Assembly: GCA_964491915.1 (NCBI GenBank)
Contig: CAZBHS010000031.1
Span: 1-64,000, forward strand
Reading direction: 5' to 3'
Source: JAHELQ01 sp964491915
GTDB taxonomy: Bacteria > Acidobacteriota > Aminicenantia > UBA2199
Length of the DNA: 64,000 bases
This document shows, piece after piece, positions 51,058 to 60,461 of the stretch. The translations under genes and the position numbers were made by a program. How positions within the stretch are numbered: the stretch's first letter is position 1; each line of letters begins with the position of its first letter. Below the pieces are notes generated by a model. The model was not told the DNA's origin. It searched no databases and worked only from the letters and a program-made list of their open reading frames with translations.

Positions 51058-54000
51058 CTATTCGTTGGCTTTCAGGTTTTTTTGTTCCTCCGGGCCCTTT
51101 TCAAAAAAATGTATCCGGTTGCGGCCGCAGCGTTTGGCTTCATAAAGGGCGCGATCGGCGGATTGAACTAAATCTGTGGAGCTGTGCTCTTTGTCGGGAA
51201 CCATGGTGGAGACGCCGAGGCTGAGGGTGATCCGTTCGAATCCGGCTGGATGGTGGAAGGGAATAGGGGATAGGCCGACTATGGATTTGATTCTTTTGGC
51301 CACATGACGCGCACCGTTCCGGTCGGTTTGCGGAAGCAATACCGCGAATTCGTCGCCGCCATAACGCGCCGCCAAATCTCCGGGGCGGCGGGCGCCTCTC
51401 TCTACACTGGCGGCGACTCTAGTGAGGCACCGGTCTCCCGCCAGATGGCCGTTTGAATCGTTGTATACTTTGAAGAAGTCGATGTCGATCATGACCAGGG
51501 TAACGGGAACCCGGTCCCGCTGCGCCCGTTTCCATTCCTTGTCAAGTACCTCCTGGAATGTTCTGTGATTGGCGATCCCAGTCAAACCATCTTCGCGGGC
51601 GATGCGTTGGAGCTCTTCGTTGGTTTCAGCCAGAAGCGAGGTGCGCTCGCTCACTATGAGTTCAAGTTTTCTTTTTTGCTCTTCTATTTTCATAATTTTC
51701 CAGCGGATTCCAAAAAACAGCCCCAGGAAAAGCGATAGAATGGCGATGCTTTTAAACCATATGGTCATCCAGAATGGCGGTATTATTTTCACGATTATAA
51801 CAAGACCTTCATTGTTCCAGTAATTATCGTTATTGGAGCCTTTCGCCCTGAATCTATAGGTGCCGGGATCGAGATTTGTATATGTGGCCATCCGCTGGTT
51901 GCCGATGAAATTCCAATTGGAATCGAATCCTTCCATCATGTAGGCGTAGTTGTTTTTTCCCGGAGCGTGGAAGTCCAGGGCCGCGAATTCGAATGATAAG
52001 TAATTGTCCCAATACGGCAGCGACAAAGAGGGGGGGTGGTCGCTGTCCGGTGAAAGCGGTAATGTGATTTTCTGGTTTAACTTTTTGAACATTGTGACCG
52101 CAATGGGGGGGACAAATGTATTTTTTTTGATTTGGTGGGGGGAAAAATAGGTGATGCCGTTAATTCCGCCGAAGAACATCTGGCCGGATTTGTTTTTGAA
52201 ATAAGCGCCGGCATTGAATTCATCGCTTTGCAGCCCATCGGCTTTGTCGAAATTCTGGAAGTGTTCCATCACGGGATCGTAGCGGGATAATCCATGGTTG
52301 GTGCTGATCCACAACCGTTTTTTTTCATCGTATAGAATTCCATATACAAAATCATTGGGCAGACCGTCATCTTGCTTTAGGCGGGTAAACGTGATGGTTT
52401 TATTGTGCCGGCTCAATACATTCAGCCCCCGGTCGGTTCCCACCCAGATCTTGCCCTCGGGATCCTCGATGATTGCCCCGATTCCATTGTCGCTGATGGA
52501 ACCTGGATCTTTTGGGTCGTGAGTGAAGTGGGAAAATGTTCCGGATGTTTTGTCATACAGGTCTAAACCTGCTAACGTGCCGATCCAGATGTTTCCTTTC
52601 GAGTCTTCCAAAATAGCGTATACACTGTTGTTTGCCAGAGTCGCAGGATTTCCAGGATCATGGGTGAAGCGGGTGAATGTGGTCTCGCTCGCTTTTTTAA
52701 TATTCAGCCCTCCCCCCCTTGTTCCGATCCAGAGGTTGTCTTTACGGTCCCGGTAAGCGATAAGAATGCGGTTGCTGCTTATGGATTGGGGATCGTCTGC
52801 TGAATATACGTATGATTCTATTTTTCCCGATTTCGGTTCCAACCGGAAAAGCCCACTACCATCAGTGCCCGCCCATATGTAACCCTCATGGTCTTCCAAA
52901 ATTGAACGGACAATGATATTGGTGGAATGGTCCGGATCAGTATCAGTATCAGGCAATGAATATTCCCGGTAGAGATGTTTTTTTATGTCGATCCTACGGA
53001 TACCACGCTCGGTTCCCGCCCACAAAAAGTCGTTCGAATCCTGAAAGATCGACCATACGACATTATTGGCGAGTAATCCCGTGTGACCCGGAGTCGCGTC
53101 GATGCGGTGAAACGGTTTTGAAATATTGCTGTATTTGTTGAGTCCGTTACTGGCGGTACCAATCCAGATGACGCCGGATCTGTCTTCGAAAAGCGAATAG
53201 ATGCTGTTGCCGGACAATGAGTTTTTGTCACAGAAATTATTCCTGAAATGTTTCAATGTAAGAGTTCCGGGATCCAGACAGTCAACACCCCCGCCGTCGG
53301 TCCCAATCCAGATTTTCCCGGTTGAATCTTGCAGGATGCTCTTGATGTGATTGTGGCTGAGGGTCGTGCTATTGCCTGGAATGTGAAAGAAATGGATGAA
53401 TGAAGCGCTTTTGGAATCAGATTTATCGAGGCCTTTGGCGGTTCCAACCCAAATGTTATCCGCTTTATCCCGCATCAGGGAATTGACGCGGTTGTCGCAC
53501 AAACTATCGGGATCCGCCGGATCATGGGCGATAAACTGCAGGCGTCTTCCTCTAGAATCCAATATATATAACCCCTGGGTTGTGCCTACCCAGATTCGAC
53601 CGTCGGCGGATTCCTGAATTGCCGTCACTTCCGGCTCCGGCGAATCGGAGGCCTTTTGATTCCCGGGCATGAGGGATATGTTGTAAAATGTTTCCGATCT
53701 GGGGTCCATACGGTCGATTCCGTTCTCTTCGGTACCGATCCAGATGATCCCGTCGCTGTCTTCGAACAATTCGCTAATGTAATCGCTGCTGATGCTTGCG
53801 GGATTGCCGGAGTCATAACGGAAGTGCTTGAAGTTTTCGTAAATTGGATCGAAACGGTTCAATCCCCCTCCTTCCGTTCCGATCCATATGATTCCTTGAT
53901 GGTCCACCAATAATGATAGAATGTTATTGTCGGAAAGTTCATTGCTGGTTGAGGTTTGGTTTTTGAAATGTGTAAATTTGTAGCCGTCGTATTTGTTGAG

Positions 54001-54186
54001 TCCGTCCTGGGTACCGATCCATAGAAACCCGTTCCTGTCTTGCCCGATTGCGAAGATGGTGCTCTGGGATAATCCCTCTTCCAACGTAAGCCTATGAAAT
54101 TGGGCGTTTATTTGCCGGGAAAAGAACAGGAAAACAAGTATTGTTGCCAATTGGCATAAAAGTCGGCCTTTTCTCTGCTCGCTCAT
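51058..54186 (-). CDS. Periplasmic-sensing diguanylate cyclase (Reg_prop repeats, Y_Y_Y, TM, GGDEF)
   Basis: 1042 residues. Signal peptide/first TM about 8-28. Residues about 35-690 are two-component-regulator propeller repeats (pattern GFLWIGTQDGLNKYD, IWIGTEGGGLNRFD, about 13 copies of I/VWIGT). Y_Y_Y domain about 710-800 (YMMEGFDSNWNFIGNQRMATYTNLDPGTY). TM about 808-828. Coiled coil 830-865, GGDEF domain about 870-1030 with an intact RYGGDEFAV and an I-site RPGD five residues before it. So it is a full-length cyclase making c-di-GMP with product inhibition, gated by a sugar- or polymer-sensing propeller. Single gene. Confidence 0.94.
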   Translation of the reverse strand: MSEQRKGRLLCQLATILVFLFFSRQINAQFHRLTLEEGLSQSTIFAIGQDRNGFLWIGTQDGLNKYDGYKFTHFKNQTSTSNELSDNNILSLLVDHQGIIWIGTEGGGLNRFDPIYENFKHFRYDSGNPASISSDYISELFEDSDGIIWIGTEENGIDRMDPRSETFYNISLMPGNQKASDSPEPEVTAIQESADGRIWVGTTQGLYILDSRGRRLQFIAHDPADPDSLCDNRVNSLMRDKADNIWVGTAKGLDKSDSKSASFIHFFHIPGNSTTLSHNHIKSILQDSTGKIWIGTDGGGVDCLDPGTLTLKHFRNNFCDKNSLSGNSIYSLFEDRSGVIWIGTASNGLNKYSNISKPFHRIDATPGHTGLLANNVVWSIFQDSNDFLWAGTERGIRRIDIKKHLYREYSLPDTDTDPDHSTNIIVRSILEDHEGYIWAGTDGSGLFRLEPKSGKIESYVYSADDPQSISSNRILIAYRDRKDNLWIGTRGGGLNIKKASETTFTRFTHDPGNPATLANNSVYAILEDSKGNIWIGTLAGLDLYDKTSGTFSHFTHDPKDPGSISDNGIGAIIEDPEGKIWVGTDRGLNVLSRHNKTITFTRLKQDDGLPNDFVYGILYDEKKRLWISTNHGLSRYDPVMEHFQNFDKADGLQSDEFNAGAYFKNKSGQMFFGGINGITYFSPHQIKKNTFVPPIAVTMFKKLNQKITLPLSPDSDHPPSLSLPYWDNYLSFEFAALDFHAPGKNNYAYMMEGFDSNWNFIGNQRMATYTNLDPGTYRFRAKGSNNDNYWNNEGLVIIVKIIPPFWMTIWFKSIAILSLFLGLFFGIRWKIMKIEEQKRKLELIVSERTSLLAETNEELQRIAREDGLTGIANHRTFQEVLDKEWKRAQRDRVPVTLVMIDIDFFKVYNDSNGHLAGDRCLTRVAASVERGARRPGDLAARYGGDEFAVLLPQTDRNGARHVAKRIKSIVGLSPIPFHHPAGFERITLSLGVSTMVPDKEHSSTDLVQSADRALYEAKRCGRNRIHFFEKGPEEQKNLKANE

Positions 54187-54297
54187 AATTATAATCCGTA
54201 TGTGATTTTATATTGTACCAGAAAACGTTACAAAAAGTATAGAGCGTTTTTATTTGTAGAAAAAAATGGTGACGGGTGTTGGCGGCGTGGCGTTGAC

Positions 54298-55191
54298 TTA
54301 TAAGAAAAATAGCATCGCCGCCCCCGCGGTGGCGATCAGGGTTCCGGTAATCGCCTGGATTGTGATTTTTTCTTTAAAAAATATTTTCGATACAGGAATC
54401 AATATAATCGGAGCCAACGACATCAGGGCGGAGGCGATACCTATGTGGGTATGCGCTATGGCCACCAATGACAGGACGATCCCCAGGACCGGTCCCACCA
54501 GGCTTCCGCTCAATATTTCAACGAAAGCTTTTTTGTCTTTCATTTTTTTTAGTTCCGACGGAATCATTCCCCTCAGGAAAAATAGTGTTCCAAGGATGAT
54601 GGCGGAGGCTGAAATGCGAACAAGACTGGCTGAGACCGGGGAATAACCGCCCTCCATTCCCATTTTTGAAAAAAGAAGTCCGCCGGCTTGACCGGCCGCC
54701 CCTCCGGCCCCCAGAAGAATTCCCAATATGTATTTTTTTGACTTTTTTTTGCCCCGGTCTGTGCGCTCGGATATCACCCAGCCGATTCCCGCCACTGTAA
54801 TGGTAATTCCCGCAATCTCGATCATCTGGAGTTTTTCACCGATGGCAATCCAGGCCATAATGGAGCCGAATATCGGGGTCAGGAGCATCAACAGCATGGC
54901 CAAACGGGGACCAATCAGCACAAATGATTCGAACAGCAAACCATCGCCAATGATGAGGCCGATGATACCTGAGAGGGCGAGGTAAAAAAAACGCCAGTCT
55001 TCCATCGGCAGTGGGAATAGGGATCCATAAAATATCAGGTGAAGAGTCGATAGGGCGAATGTGGCGATCCACAACCGAAAATGATTGACTGTTTTGGAGC
55101 CGACCCTGCTGCCGGCTTTACTGAAAACAACTGAGTTGAAACTCCAACACACCGCCGTTAAAATTGCCGCTAGTTCACCCTGGTACATCAT
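54298..55191 (-). CDS. EamA/DMT-family transporter
   Basis: 297 residues with ten TM segments in two halves. GELAAILTAVCWSFNSVVFSKAG and VGPVLGIVLSLVAIAHTHIGIASALMSLAPIILIPVSKIFFKEKI are typical EamA repeat ends. Exports metabolites or drugs; substrate unknown. Its promoter TTGTAT-17-TATAAT (55236-55264 complement) contains an inverted repeat. A basic inside loop (RTDRGKKKSKKY) lies between halves. Confidence 0.9.
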   Translation of the reverse strand: MMYQGELAAILTAVCWSFNSVVFSKAGSRVGSKTVNHFRLWIATFALSTLHLIFYGSLFPLPMEDWRFFYLALSGIIGLIIGDGLLFESFVLIGPRLAMLLMLLTPIFGSIMAWIAIGEKLQMIEIAGITITVAGIGWVISERTDRGKKKSKKYILGILLGAGGAAGQAGGLLFSKMGMEGGYSPVSASLVRISASAIILGTLFFLRGMIPSELKKMKDKKAFVEILSGSLVGPVLGIVLSLVAIAHTHIGIASALMSLAPIILIPVSKIFFKEKITIQAITGTLIATAGAAMLFFL

Positions 55192-55235
55192 GATTATGTA
55201 GACCCTCCTGGAATTGAAAACGTCTGTGATGTTTG

Positions 55236-55264
55236 ATTATAACAACAAAAATCTTGTTATACAA
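55236..55264 (-). promoter_or_regulatory. DMT transporter promoter with 8-bp inverted repeat
   Basis: Minus strand: TTGTAT (55259-55264 complement), 17 bases, TATAAT (55236-55241 complement). TATAACAA (55238-55245) and TTGTTATA (55254-55261) form a perfect repeat with eight bases between, covering the spacer and both hexamer edges. Operator-like. Confidence 0.6.
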
Positions 55265-55269
55265 CTATG

Positions 55270-55551
55270 TCATGAATTTACTTTTTTTTCTTCGATGTGT
55301 ATGTTGATCCGCATGCTTTGGTGTCCCATATCGATGTTGACTATCCGCAATTCCACCTCTTCATGCTTCTCGATAATGCCTAACTTCATTGTGATCTCTT
55401 GCAATTGCGCCACTGATAGGGCGGTGGTATAATTTAAATCGACCCTCACCTCCGCATAGTTTCCCCGGTCGAAGTGGTCGATCCTCTGAACCGGGAATCC
55501 TCTCCCGGCGAAGGCTTCATAGATTACTTGTGGATCCATGGTGTTTTCCAT
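55270..55551 (-). CDS. Hypothetical small protein (93 residues)
   Basis: GGAGAG before ATG. Mixed alpha/beta: FPVQRIDHFDRGNYAEVRVDLNY, a helix (ALSVAQLQEITMKLGI) and two strands (EVELRIVNIDMG; SMRINIHIEEKK). The beta-alpha-beta order looks like a small ferredoxin-like domain. Family unknown. Single gene upstream of the DMT promoter. Confidence 0.7.
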   Translation of the reverse strand: MENTMDPQVIYEAFAGRGFPVQRIDHFDRGNYAEVRVDLNYTTALSVAQLQEITMKLGIIEKHEEVELRIVNIDMGHQSMRINIHIEEKKVNS

Positions 55552-55704
55552 TGTCTCTCCTCACCAGTATCATAAATATAATATCGCCCCGTGGGAAAAT
55601 CAACATTTTAAAATTTTACTTTGATTTTTTGTTTCGTTTAACAATAAAATGATTGTGGTTTTGAGGGTAAGCGTCAAAAAAAGTGTAAGAATTTGTGAAA
55701 TACG

Positions 55705-55733
55705 TTGAAATCGGGTAGGTGTTATGATATAGA
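55705..55733 (+). promoter_or_regulatory. Promoter of the V4R pair
   Basis: TTGAAA (55705-55710), 17 bases, TATAGA (55728-55733), then a leader of about 100 bases. The gap 55552-55837 holds this and otherwise only AT-rich sequence. Confidence 0.5.
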
Positions 55734-55837
55734 TGATTATGTTACTTGTTTTACATTTTTAAATATGAATCGGTTATGAAAGGGGAGCCCAAAAGGTTTG
55801 AAAGGAAGAATGGGATTTTTTAGCCGGGGAGTATGCC

Positions 55838-56359
55838 ATGGCGGAATTAACGCTAAATTATAAGTTTGATTCATCAAAAAATCGACATTATTTAAATGAT
55901 GAACATTTTGTTCTACATTGCCATCATTATGCCATATTGTTGACACAATTGGCGATCGATGCGGAAGCGTTGGTCAAAGGGACCGGGATCCTTACAAAAT
56001 CATCGGAGGAAAGCTTCTTGAAGTTTTTGTCCGGCTATTTTGAAAAGAATGGCGTTTCTGAGCCGGCGGAGCGGTTCGATGCCGGTTGCTTGATGTTTTC
56101 GGAATTGGGAATGGGGAAAATCGAGGTGACTTCTGCAGACGCCGCCGGCGGTGAGGTCACGATGCCTCGCTCGCATATAGATGAAGGTTGGGTAAAGAAA
56201 TGGGGAGCCAACGATTCCGCCATCAATTTTATCGGTAGCGGATATATCGGCGCCTTGTTCGCTGCGGCATATGGAAAACCGGCCGGTAGCTTCAGCGTTG
56301 AAGAAATTCAGAGTATTGCCTCCGGCGCCGGGCATTCGGTTTTCAAAGTCCAGGCGTAA
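55838..56359 (+). CDS. V4R-like (4-vinyl reductase fold) protein, copy 1
   Basis: 173 residues. Helix with LHCHHYAILLTQLAIDAEALVKGTG (about 26-50), helix, two strands (FSELGMGKIEVTSAD; GEVTMPRS), a GSGYIGALFAAAYGK helix and a last strand GHSVFKV. This order is that of V4R domains, which bind small hydrophobic molecules such as pigments or bind metal. The usual Cys near the end is absent here; His28 region replaces it in density of ligands. GGGGAG upstream. It is 17 bases before copy 2. Confidence 0.75.
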   Translation: MAELTLNYKFDSSKNRHYLNDEHFVLHCHHYAILLTQLAIDAEALVKGTGILTKSSEESFLKFLSGYFEKNGVSEPAERFDAGCLMFSELGMGKIEVTSADAAGGEVTMPRSHIDEGWVKKWGANDSAINFIGSGYIGALFAAAYGKPAGSFSVEEIQSIASGAGHSVFKVQA

Positions 56360-56376
56360 TCTAAAGGAGGATTCAT

Positions 56377-57003
56377 ATGGCAGTCGATCGGCAGAAAGTT
56401 ATCAACGATATGGCGACGGTACAGATGAATGCCAACGAGGATGGAATCATTTCCGGTTTTAATGTATTGGTCACCAAGTTGCCCGGTGTTTTCTGGAATT
56501 CATTCGCGAAGAATATGGTGGAGGCCGCTTCGGAGGATATTGTCGAAGCTGTTGAAGAGCTTCTGATGAATGCCGCTCATGAATGCGGCTATCACACCGG
56601 TCACGGCATCTTTAACTCTATGGAATGGGAGGCCGCAGTCAAACCGATGCTGGAAACCAGGGAAGATCTGCTTCACGCGGCGTTCGCGTTATGCACCGCA
56701 TGGGGTTGGGCCGACGCCGAAGTGGTGGCACTCGATCCGGGCAAAAAAATGGTGATCCGGGCGAAAGATTACTATGAAGCGGATATGGCGAAAGATTTTC
56801 CCGGAAACAAAGCCCCCCGCCTCGTGGCATACATGCTCCGCGGCGTATGCGCGGCGTTTATGGATTTGGCGTATGGGGGGGATTACGATCCCTCTGGCGA
56901 CTCCGGTCTTTACACATTCCGCTGCAAGCAGACCAAAGGCATTGAAATCGGTGACAAGTATGGTGAGTTCGAGGTGGTAAACGCAGATGAATACGAAGGG
57001 TGA
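56377..57003 (+). CDS. V4R-like protein, copy 2 (larger)
   Basis: 208 residues, AAAGGAGG before ATG. Same fold order as copy 1, better match: HECGYHTGHGIFNS, CTAWGWADAEVVALDPGKKMVIRA, YMLRGVCAAFMDLAYGG and the C-terminal RCKQTKGIEIGDKYGEFEV, the V4R end where GDxYCEF is usual (Gly replaces Cys). It forms a coupled pair with copy 1, so a heterodimer is likely. Known relatives include ligand sensors in front of XylR-type regulators and reductase-like proteins. Role unknown; no oxidoreductase domain. Confidence 0.8.
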   Translation: MAVDRQKVINDMATVQMNANEDGIISGFNVLVTKLPGVFWNSFAKNMVEAASEDIVEAVEELLMNAAHECGYHTGHGIFNSMEWEAAVKPMLETREDLLHAAFALCTAWGWADAEVVALDPGKKMVIRAKDYYEADMAKDFPGNKAPRLVAYMLRGVCAAFMDLAYGGDYDPSGDSGLYTFRCKQTKGIEIGDKYGEFEVVNADEYEG

Positions 57004-57140
57004 TGGTCGTCGCCAGCGCGGCTCAGCACAATGTCCCCCGCGATTCATCCGGGCGGGTGGTGGAATCTGAAACGGAAAGTCGAATTTGAGAAAGAGTTAG
57101 AAGATATACCCGCGTATTCTGGCTAAGATATCACAGGGGG

Positions 57141-58139
57141 TCATGTCTTTTTTATGACTACATAGGTGATGTCGTCTTCCAGTTCCGCGGCGAACGCCGC
57201 CAGCTCTTTTTGCAACTCACGGCAAATCTGACGGCTGTCCATGGTTTTATTGCGTTTTAAAACCTCTTCCAACTTCCGTGGGAAAAACATGTGACCCGAC
57301 GAATCGCTATGATCCATCAAGCCGTCGGTATAAAGGAGTAAAATGTCGCCTTTTCCCATAAGATGGATCTCATGGACCCGGTATTCTTTTTTGTACCCCA
57401 GGTTGCTGTGGGTTTGCGTAATGTCGATATCATCGGCGGAGGGCATGACGCCGATGGGGGGGTAATTGGCGATAAATTCCGGCCGGATGTCCACCAAACG
57501 GTTGAACTCATTTGAAAACACAACTGGTTTGGGGTGTCCGGCGGTAATGAATTTAAAATTCCCCTCTTCTGAAATTTCGCCGTACAACATGGTGAGAAAA
57601 TCGTCGATGCTGGAGGAGTTGTAGAATCTGGTGTTGATGATCTCAAACAGGTGGGTGGTGATATTGCCGAACATGGACAACTCGTATAACGATCCGGTCA
57701 AGAACGCTTGATGCAACATGCCGGCAATAAAAGCGGCGCTCTCGTCATGTCCTTTGACATCCGCCACCAATACCCCGGCTCTTGTTTTATTGCGATTGAT
57801 TTTTTCGATGACTATGTTTTTCTCTATCTCTTTTTTTTGGATGTAAGGGTTTGCGGCGATTTCTGCAGCGGAAAATTCTTTGATATCCATCTCCCAATCT
57901 TCATTGATTTTCTGAATCCGCGCCTCCAAATCGTACCGTTTGGAAAAATCGATATATATCATATGATCGCCGCCGATGGCACGGTTCTTCGGCAATGAGA
58001 CCCCATAGATATCAATGTTTTTGAGGATTGGAATTTCTCCAGGGGAGGGATTGATACACTTTACCCTCTTTTTCAGTATTTGCAGAAATTGTTTTACCGA
58101 TTCCAAATCATCGCATTGTTCACATCCGGTCAAACCCAC
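57141..58139 (-). CDS. SpoIIE/PP2C-type Ser/Thr phosphatase
   Basis: 332 residues from a GTG at 58139, five bases after AGGAGG. The first 130 residues are an unknown domain with two Cys pairs (CEQCDD; KKRVKC). The phosphatase part (about 135-332) has VADVKGHDESAAFIAGMLHQAF, FITAGHPKP, ILLLYTDGLMDHSD and the DDITYVVIK end, with metal-binding Asp residues in place. Family knowledge: acts on anti-sigma antagonists (RsbU-like) or similar. No anti-sigma gene nearby. Convergent with V4R copy 2. Confidence 0.9.
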   Translation of the reverse strand: MGLTGCEQCDDLESVKQFLQILKKRVKCINPSPGEIPILKNIDIYGVSLPKNRAIGGDHMIYIDFSKRYDLEARIQKINEDWEMDIKEFSAAEIAANPYIQKKEIEKNIVIEKINRNKTRAGVLVADVKGHDESAAFIAGMLHQAFLTGSLYELSMFGNITTHLFEIINTRFYNSSSIDDFLTMLYGEISEEGNFKFITAGHPKPVVFSNEFNRLVDIRPEFIANYPPIGVMPSADDIDITQTHSNLGYKKEYRVHEIHLMGKGDILLLYTDGLMDHSDSSGHMFFPRKLEEVLKRNKTMDSRQICRELQKELAAFAAELEDDITYVVIKKT

Positions 58140-58263
58140 GACCACCTCCTTGTAAATCCTAAATATGTCACATTTTAATTAATTTTTCAAGCGACACGCC
58201 AAATCTAAACTTAAAATTTTCTATATCTTCAAGCACTTGAATTTTATACCATCAATATTGATA

Positions 58264-58292
58264 TTGACAGGGAAATGGGTTTGCAGTAGAAT
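58264..58292 (+). promoter_or_regulatory. Promoter of the S9 peptidase gene
   Basis: TTGACA (58264-58269), 17 bases, TAGAAT (58287-58292), 55 bases before the ATG, which has AGGAGG. Confidence 0.7.
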
Positions 58293-58346
58293 TTTTTTAT
58301 TGAGGTTAAAGGTTAGAATTAGAAATTAATTATCCAGGAGGATTGA

Positions 58347-60386
58347 ATGCGTAATATATTATGTGTCTTATTTTCTTTGATGTTTCTCTCCGGGATCGCT
58401 CTGTCCGCCGCTGACAGTCATCCCTTCTCGGTTCACGATCTGGTGGGTATGGACCGGATTTCCGGGCAGCAGGTGTCGCCGGATGGGAAACTGATTGTGT
58501 TCCAGATCAGAAAGACGGATCTGGAAGCCAACAAAGGCAGGACCGATCTATGGATCGTGGGGACCGATGGGAAGGGACTCCGCCAATTGACCAAAGATCC
58601 GGCGGGCGATTGGAATCCGTTGTGGTCCGTTGACGGACAATTTGTCTATTTCCTCTCCACCCGTTCCGGTTCCACCCAGGTCTGGACTATCCCTGCCATA
58701 GGCGGCGAAGCCAAACAAGTGACGGATCTCGCTTTAGGCGTCGGCAATCTGATTATGTCCCGCGACGGAAAGAAGTTGGCGTTTTCTATCGAAGTATTCC
58801 CCAAAATGGGTATCGATGAAACCAAAAAGAAGCTGGACGACATAGCCGCTCAAAAAATAAGCGGCAGAATTTATGAAAACCTTCTGTTCCGGCATTGGGA
58901 CACATGGTTCGACGGCCGGCGCTCTCATGTTTTCGTGATGGATATCACCGGCGCAGCTCCGGTGGATGTGATGAAAGACACGGATTTCGACACCCCCACC
59001 AAACCGTTCGGCGGCAGCGAGGAATTCGCGTTCACCCCTTGCGGAAAATCTATTGTGTTTACAGCCGCTAATAGCGGAAAAGCCGATGCCTGGTCCACCA
59101 ACAACGACTTGTTCATGGTTCCCGTCGACGGTTCCAAAGCGCCCAAGTGCATTACCGAGAAGAACAAGGCCTGGGACACCACGCCGGTGTTTTCCAACGA
59201 CGGCAAAACCCTGGCTTACCTGGCAATGTCCAGGCCCGGCTTCGAAGCCGACCGTTTCCGCGTCATGCTCAGGGATCTCAAAACCGGAACCGAACGGGAA
59301 TTGGCAAAAGATTGGGATCATTCCCCCGGCACAATTTTCTGGGGACCCCGCGATCGTTATATTTACGCCACAGCCGGTCATCTGGGGCAGGGAACGTTGT
59401 TCGCCATCCATGTAAAAACCGGTAAAATAAAGATTCTGGTGAACGACGGCAATGTCCGCGGTCCGTCGATTTTTAAGAACAAGATCTACTTCGGCCTCGA
59501 TAACTTGAAGTCGCCGGTGGAATTGTATTCTATCGACACCCGCGGCAGAAAGATGACAAAGATTACCGATATCAACAAAGACAAGATCGCCGCAGCCCGC
59601 ATGGGTGACTACGAGCAGTTCAATTTCAAAGGTTGGAACGACGAGACCGTGTACGGCTATGTGGTGAAACCGGCTGATTTTGACGCTGCCAAGAAGTACC
59701 CGGTGGCTTTCCTGATCCATGGCGGCCCGCAGGGCTCTTTCGGCAACGACTTCCATTACCGCTGGAACCCCCAGGTCTATTGCGGAGCCGGTTACGGCGC
59801 GGTGATGATCGATTTCCACGGCTCCACCGGATATGGTCAGGCGTTTACCGATTCTATCACCGGCGATTGGGGCGGCAAGCCTCTGGAAGACTTGCAGAAA
59901 GGTTTGGCCGCTGCTCTGGCCAAATATCCCTGGCTGGACGGCGATAAAGTCGGCGCTTTGGGCGCGTCCTACGGCGGTTACATGATCAACTGGATTGCCG
60001 GCAATTGGCCCGACCGCTTCCGCTGCCTCATCAACCACGACGGCAACCTGGACGAGCGCATGGCCTACTATGACACCGAAGAATTGTGGTTCCCCGAATG
60101 GGAACACGGCGGCACCCCCTGGGACAATCCCGCCGGATACAACAAACACAATCCCGTCGATTTCGTCAAAAACTGGAAGACTCCGATGTTGGTGATCCAC
60201 GGCGGCCTCGATTACAGAGTGGTCGAGACCCAGGGCTTCTCCACCTTTACCGCGTTGCAACGCAAAGGAATCCCCAGCAAGCTCCTCTATTTCCCCGATG
60301 AGAATCACTGGGTCCTGCAGCCCCACAACAGCATTTTGTGGCACGACACGGTGATCGGCTGGCTCGACCAGTGGACTAAAAAATAA
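58347..60386 (+). CDS. Exported S9-family prolyl oligopeptidase/dipeptidyl peptidase-like enzyme
   Basis: 679 residues. Signal peptide 1-21. N-terminal propeller (about 25-420; WD40/TolB-like blades such as GTDGKGLRQLTKDPAGDWNPLWS). Catalytic alpha/beta domain about 430-679 with Ser in GASYGGYM (about 543), Asp in HGGLDYRV (about 623) and His in PDENHWV (about 655). Cuts peptides in the periplasm, probably after Pro or Ala or as an acylaminoacyl peptidase. Own promoter and strong terminator. It complements the S46 and C1B enzymes. Confidence 0.94.
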   Translation: MRNILCVLFSLMFLSGIALSAADSHPFSVHDLVGMDRISGQQVSPDGKLIVFQIRKTDLEANKGRTDLWIVGTDGKGLRQLTKDPAGDWNPLWSVDGQFVYFLSTRSGSTQVWTIPAIGGEAKQVTDLALGVGNLIMSRDGKKLAFSIEVFPKMGIDETKKKLDDIAAQKISGRIYENLLFRHWDTWFDGRRSHVFVMDITGAAPVDVMKDTDFDTPTKPFGGSEEFAFTPCGKSIVFTAANSGKADAWSTNNDLFMVPVDGSKAPKCITEKNKAWDTTPVFSNDGKTLAYLAMSRPGFEADRFRVMLRDLKTGTERELAKDWDHSPGTIFWGPRDRYIYATAGHLGQGTLFAIHVKTGKIKILVNDGNVRGPSIFKNKIYFGLDNLKSPVELYSIDTRGRKMTKITDINKDKIAAARMGDYEQFNFKGWNDETVYGYVVKPADFDAAKKYPVAFLIHGGPQGSFGNDFHYRWNPQVYCGAGYGAVMIDFHGSTGYGQAFTDSITGDWGGKPLEDLQKGLAAALAKYPWLDGDKVGALGASYGGYMINWIAGNWPDRFRCLINHDGNLDERMAYYDTEELWFPEWEHGGTPWDNPAGYNKHNPVDFVKNWKTPMLVIHGGLDYRVVETQGFSTFTALQRKGIPSKLLYFPDENHWVLQPHNSILWHDTVIGWLDQWTKK

Positions 60387-60412
60387 AAAACAAATAAATT
60401 ATCTATACAATA

Positions 60413-60442
60413 GGGGCGGCCGCGTGGTCGCCCCTTTTTTTT
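60413..60442 (+). terminator. Terminator of the S9 peptidase gene
   Basis: GGGGCGGCC - GCGT - GGTCGCCCC stem (9 pairs, one G-U) followed by eight T. Confidence 0.9.
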
Positions 60443-60461
60443 CGAACCGGGAGACTGTGAG

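Noticed and set aside
57007..57126. Short frames after V4R copy 2 (one begins at 57031 and gives a 31-residue peptide with Gly-Gly-Trp-Trp)
   Set aside because: No ribosome site and a CCCGC/GCGGG hairpin in the same place; more likely untranslated or a remnant.
58734..60344. 536-codon open frame antisense to the S9 peptidase
   Set aside because: Long, but composition and lack of motifs show it mirrors the high-GC S9 gene, which has all catalytic residues.
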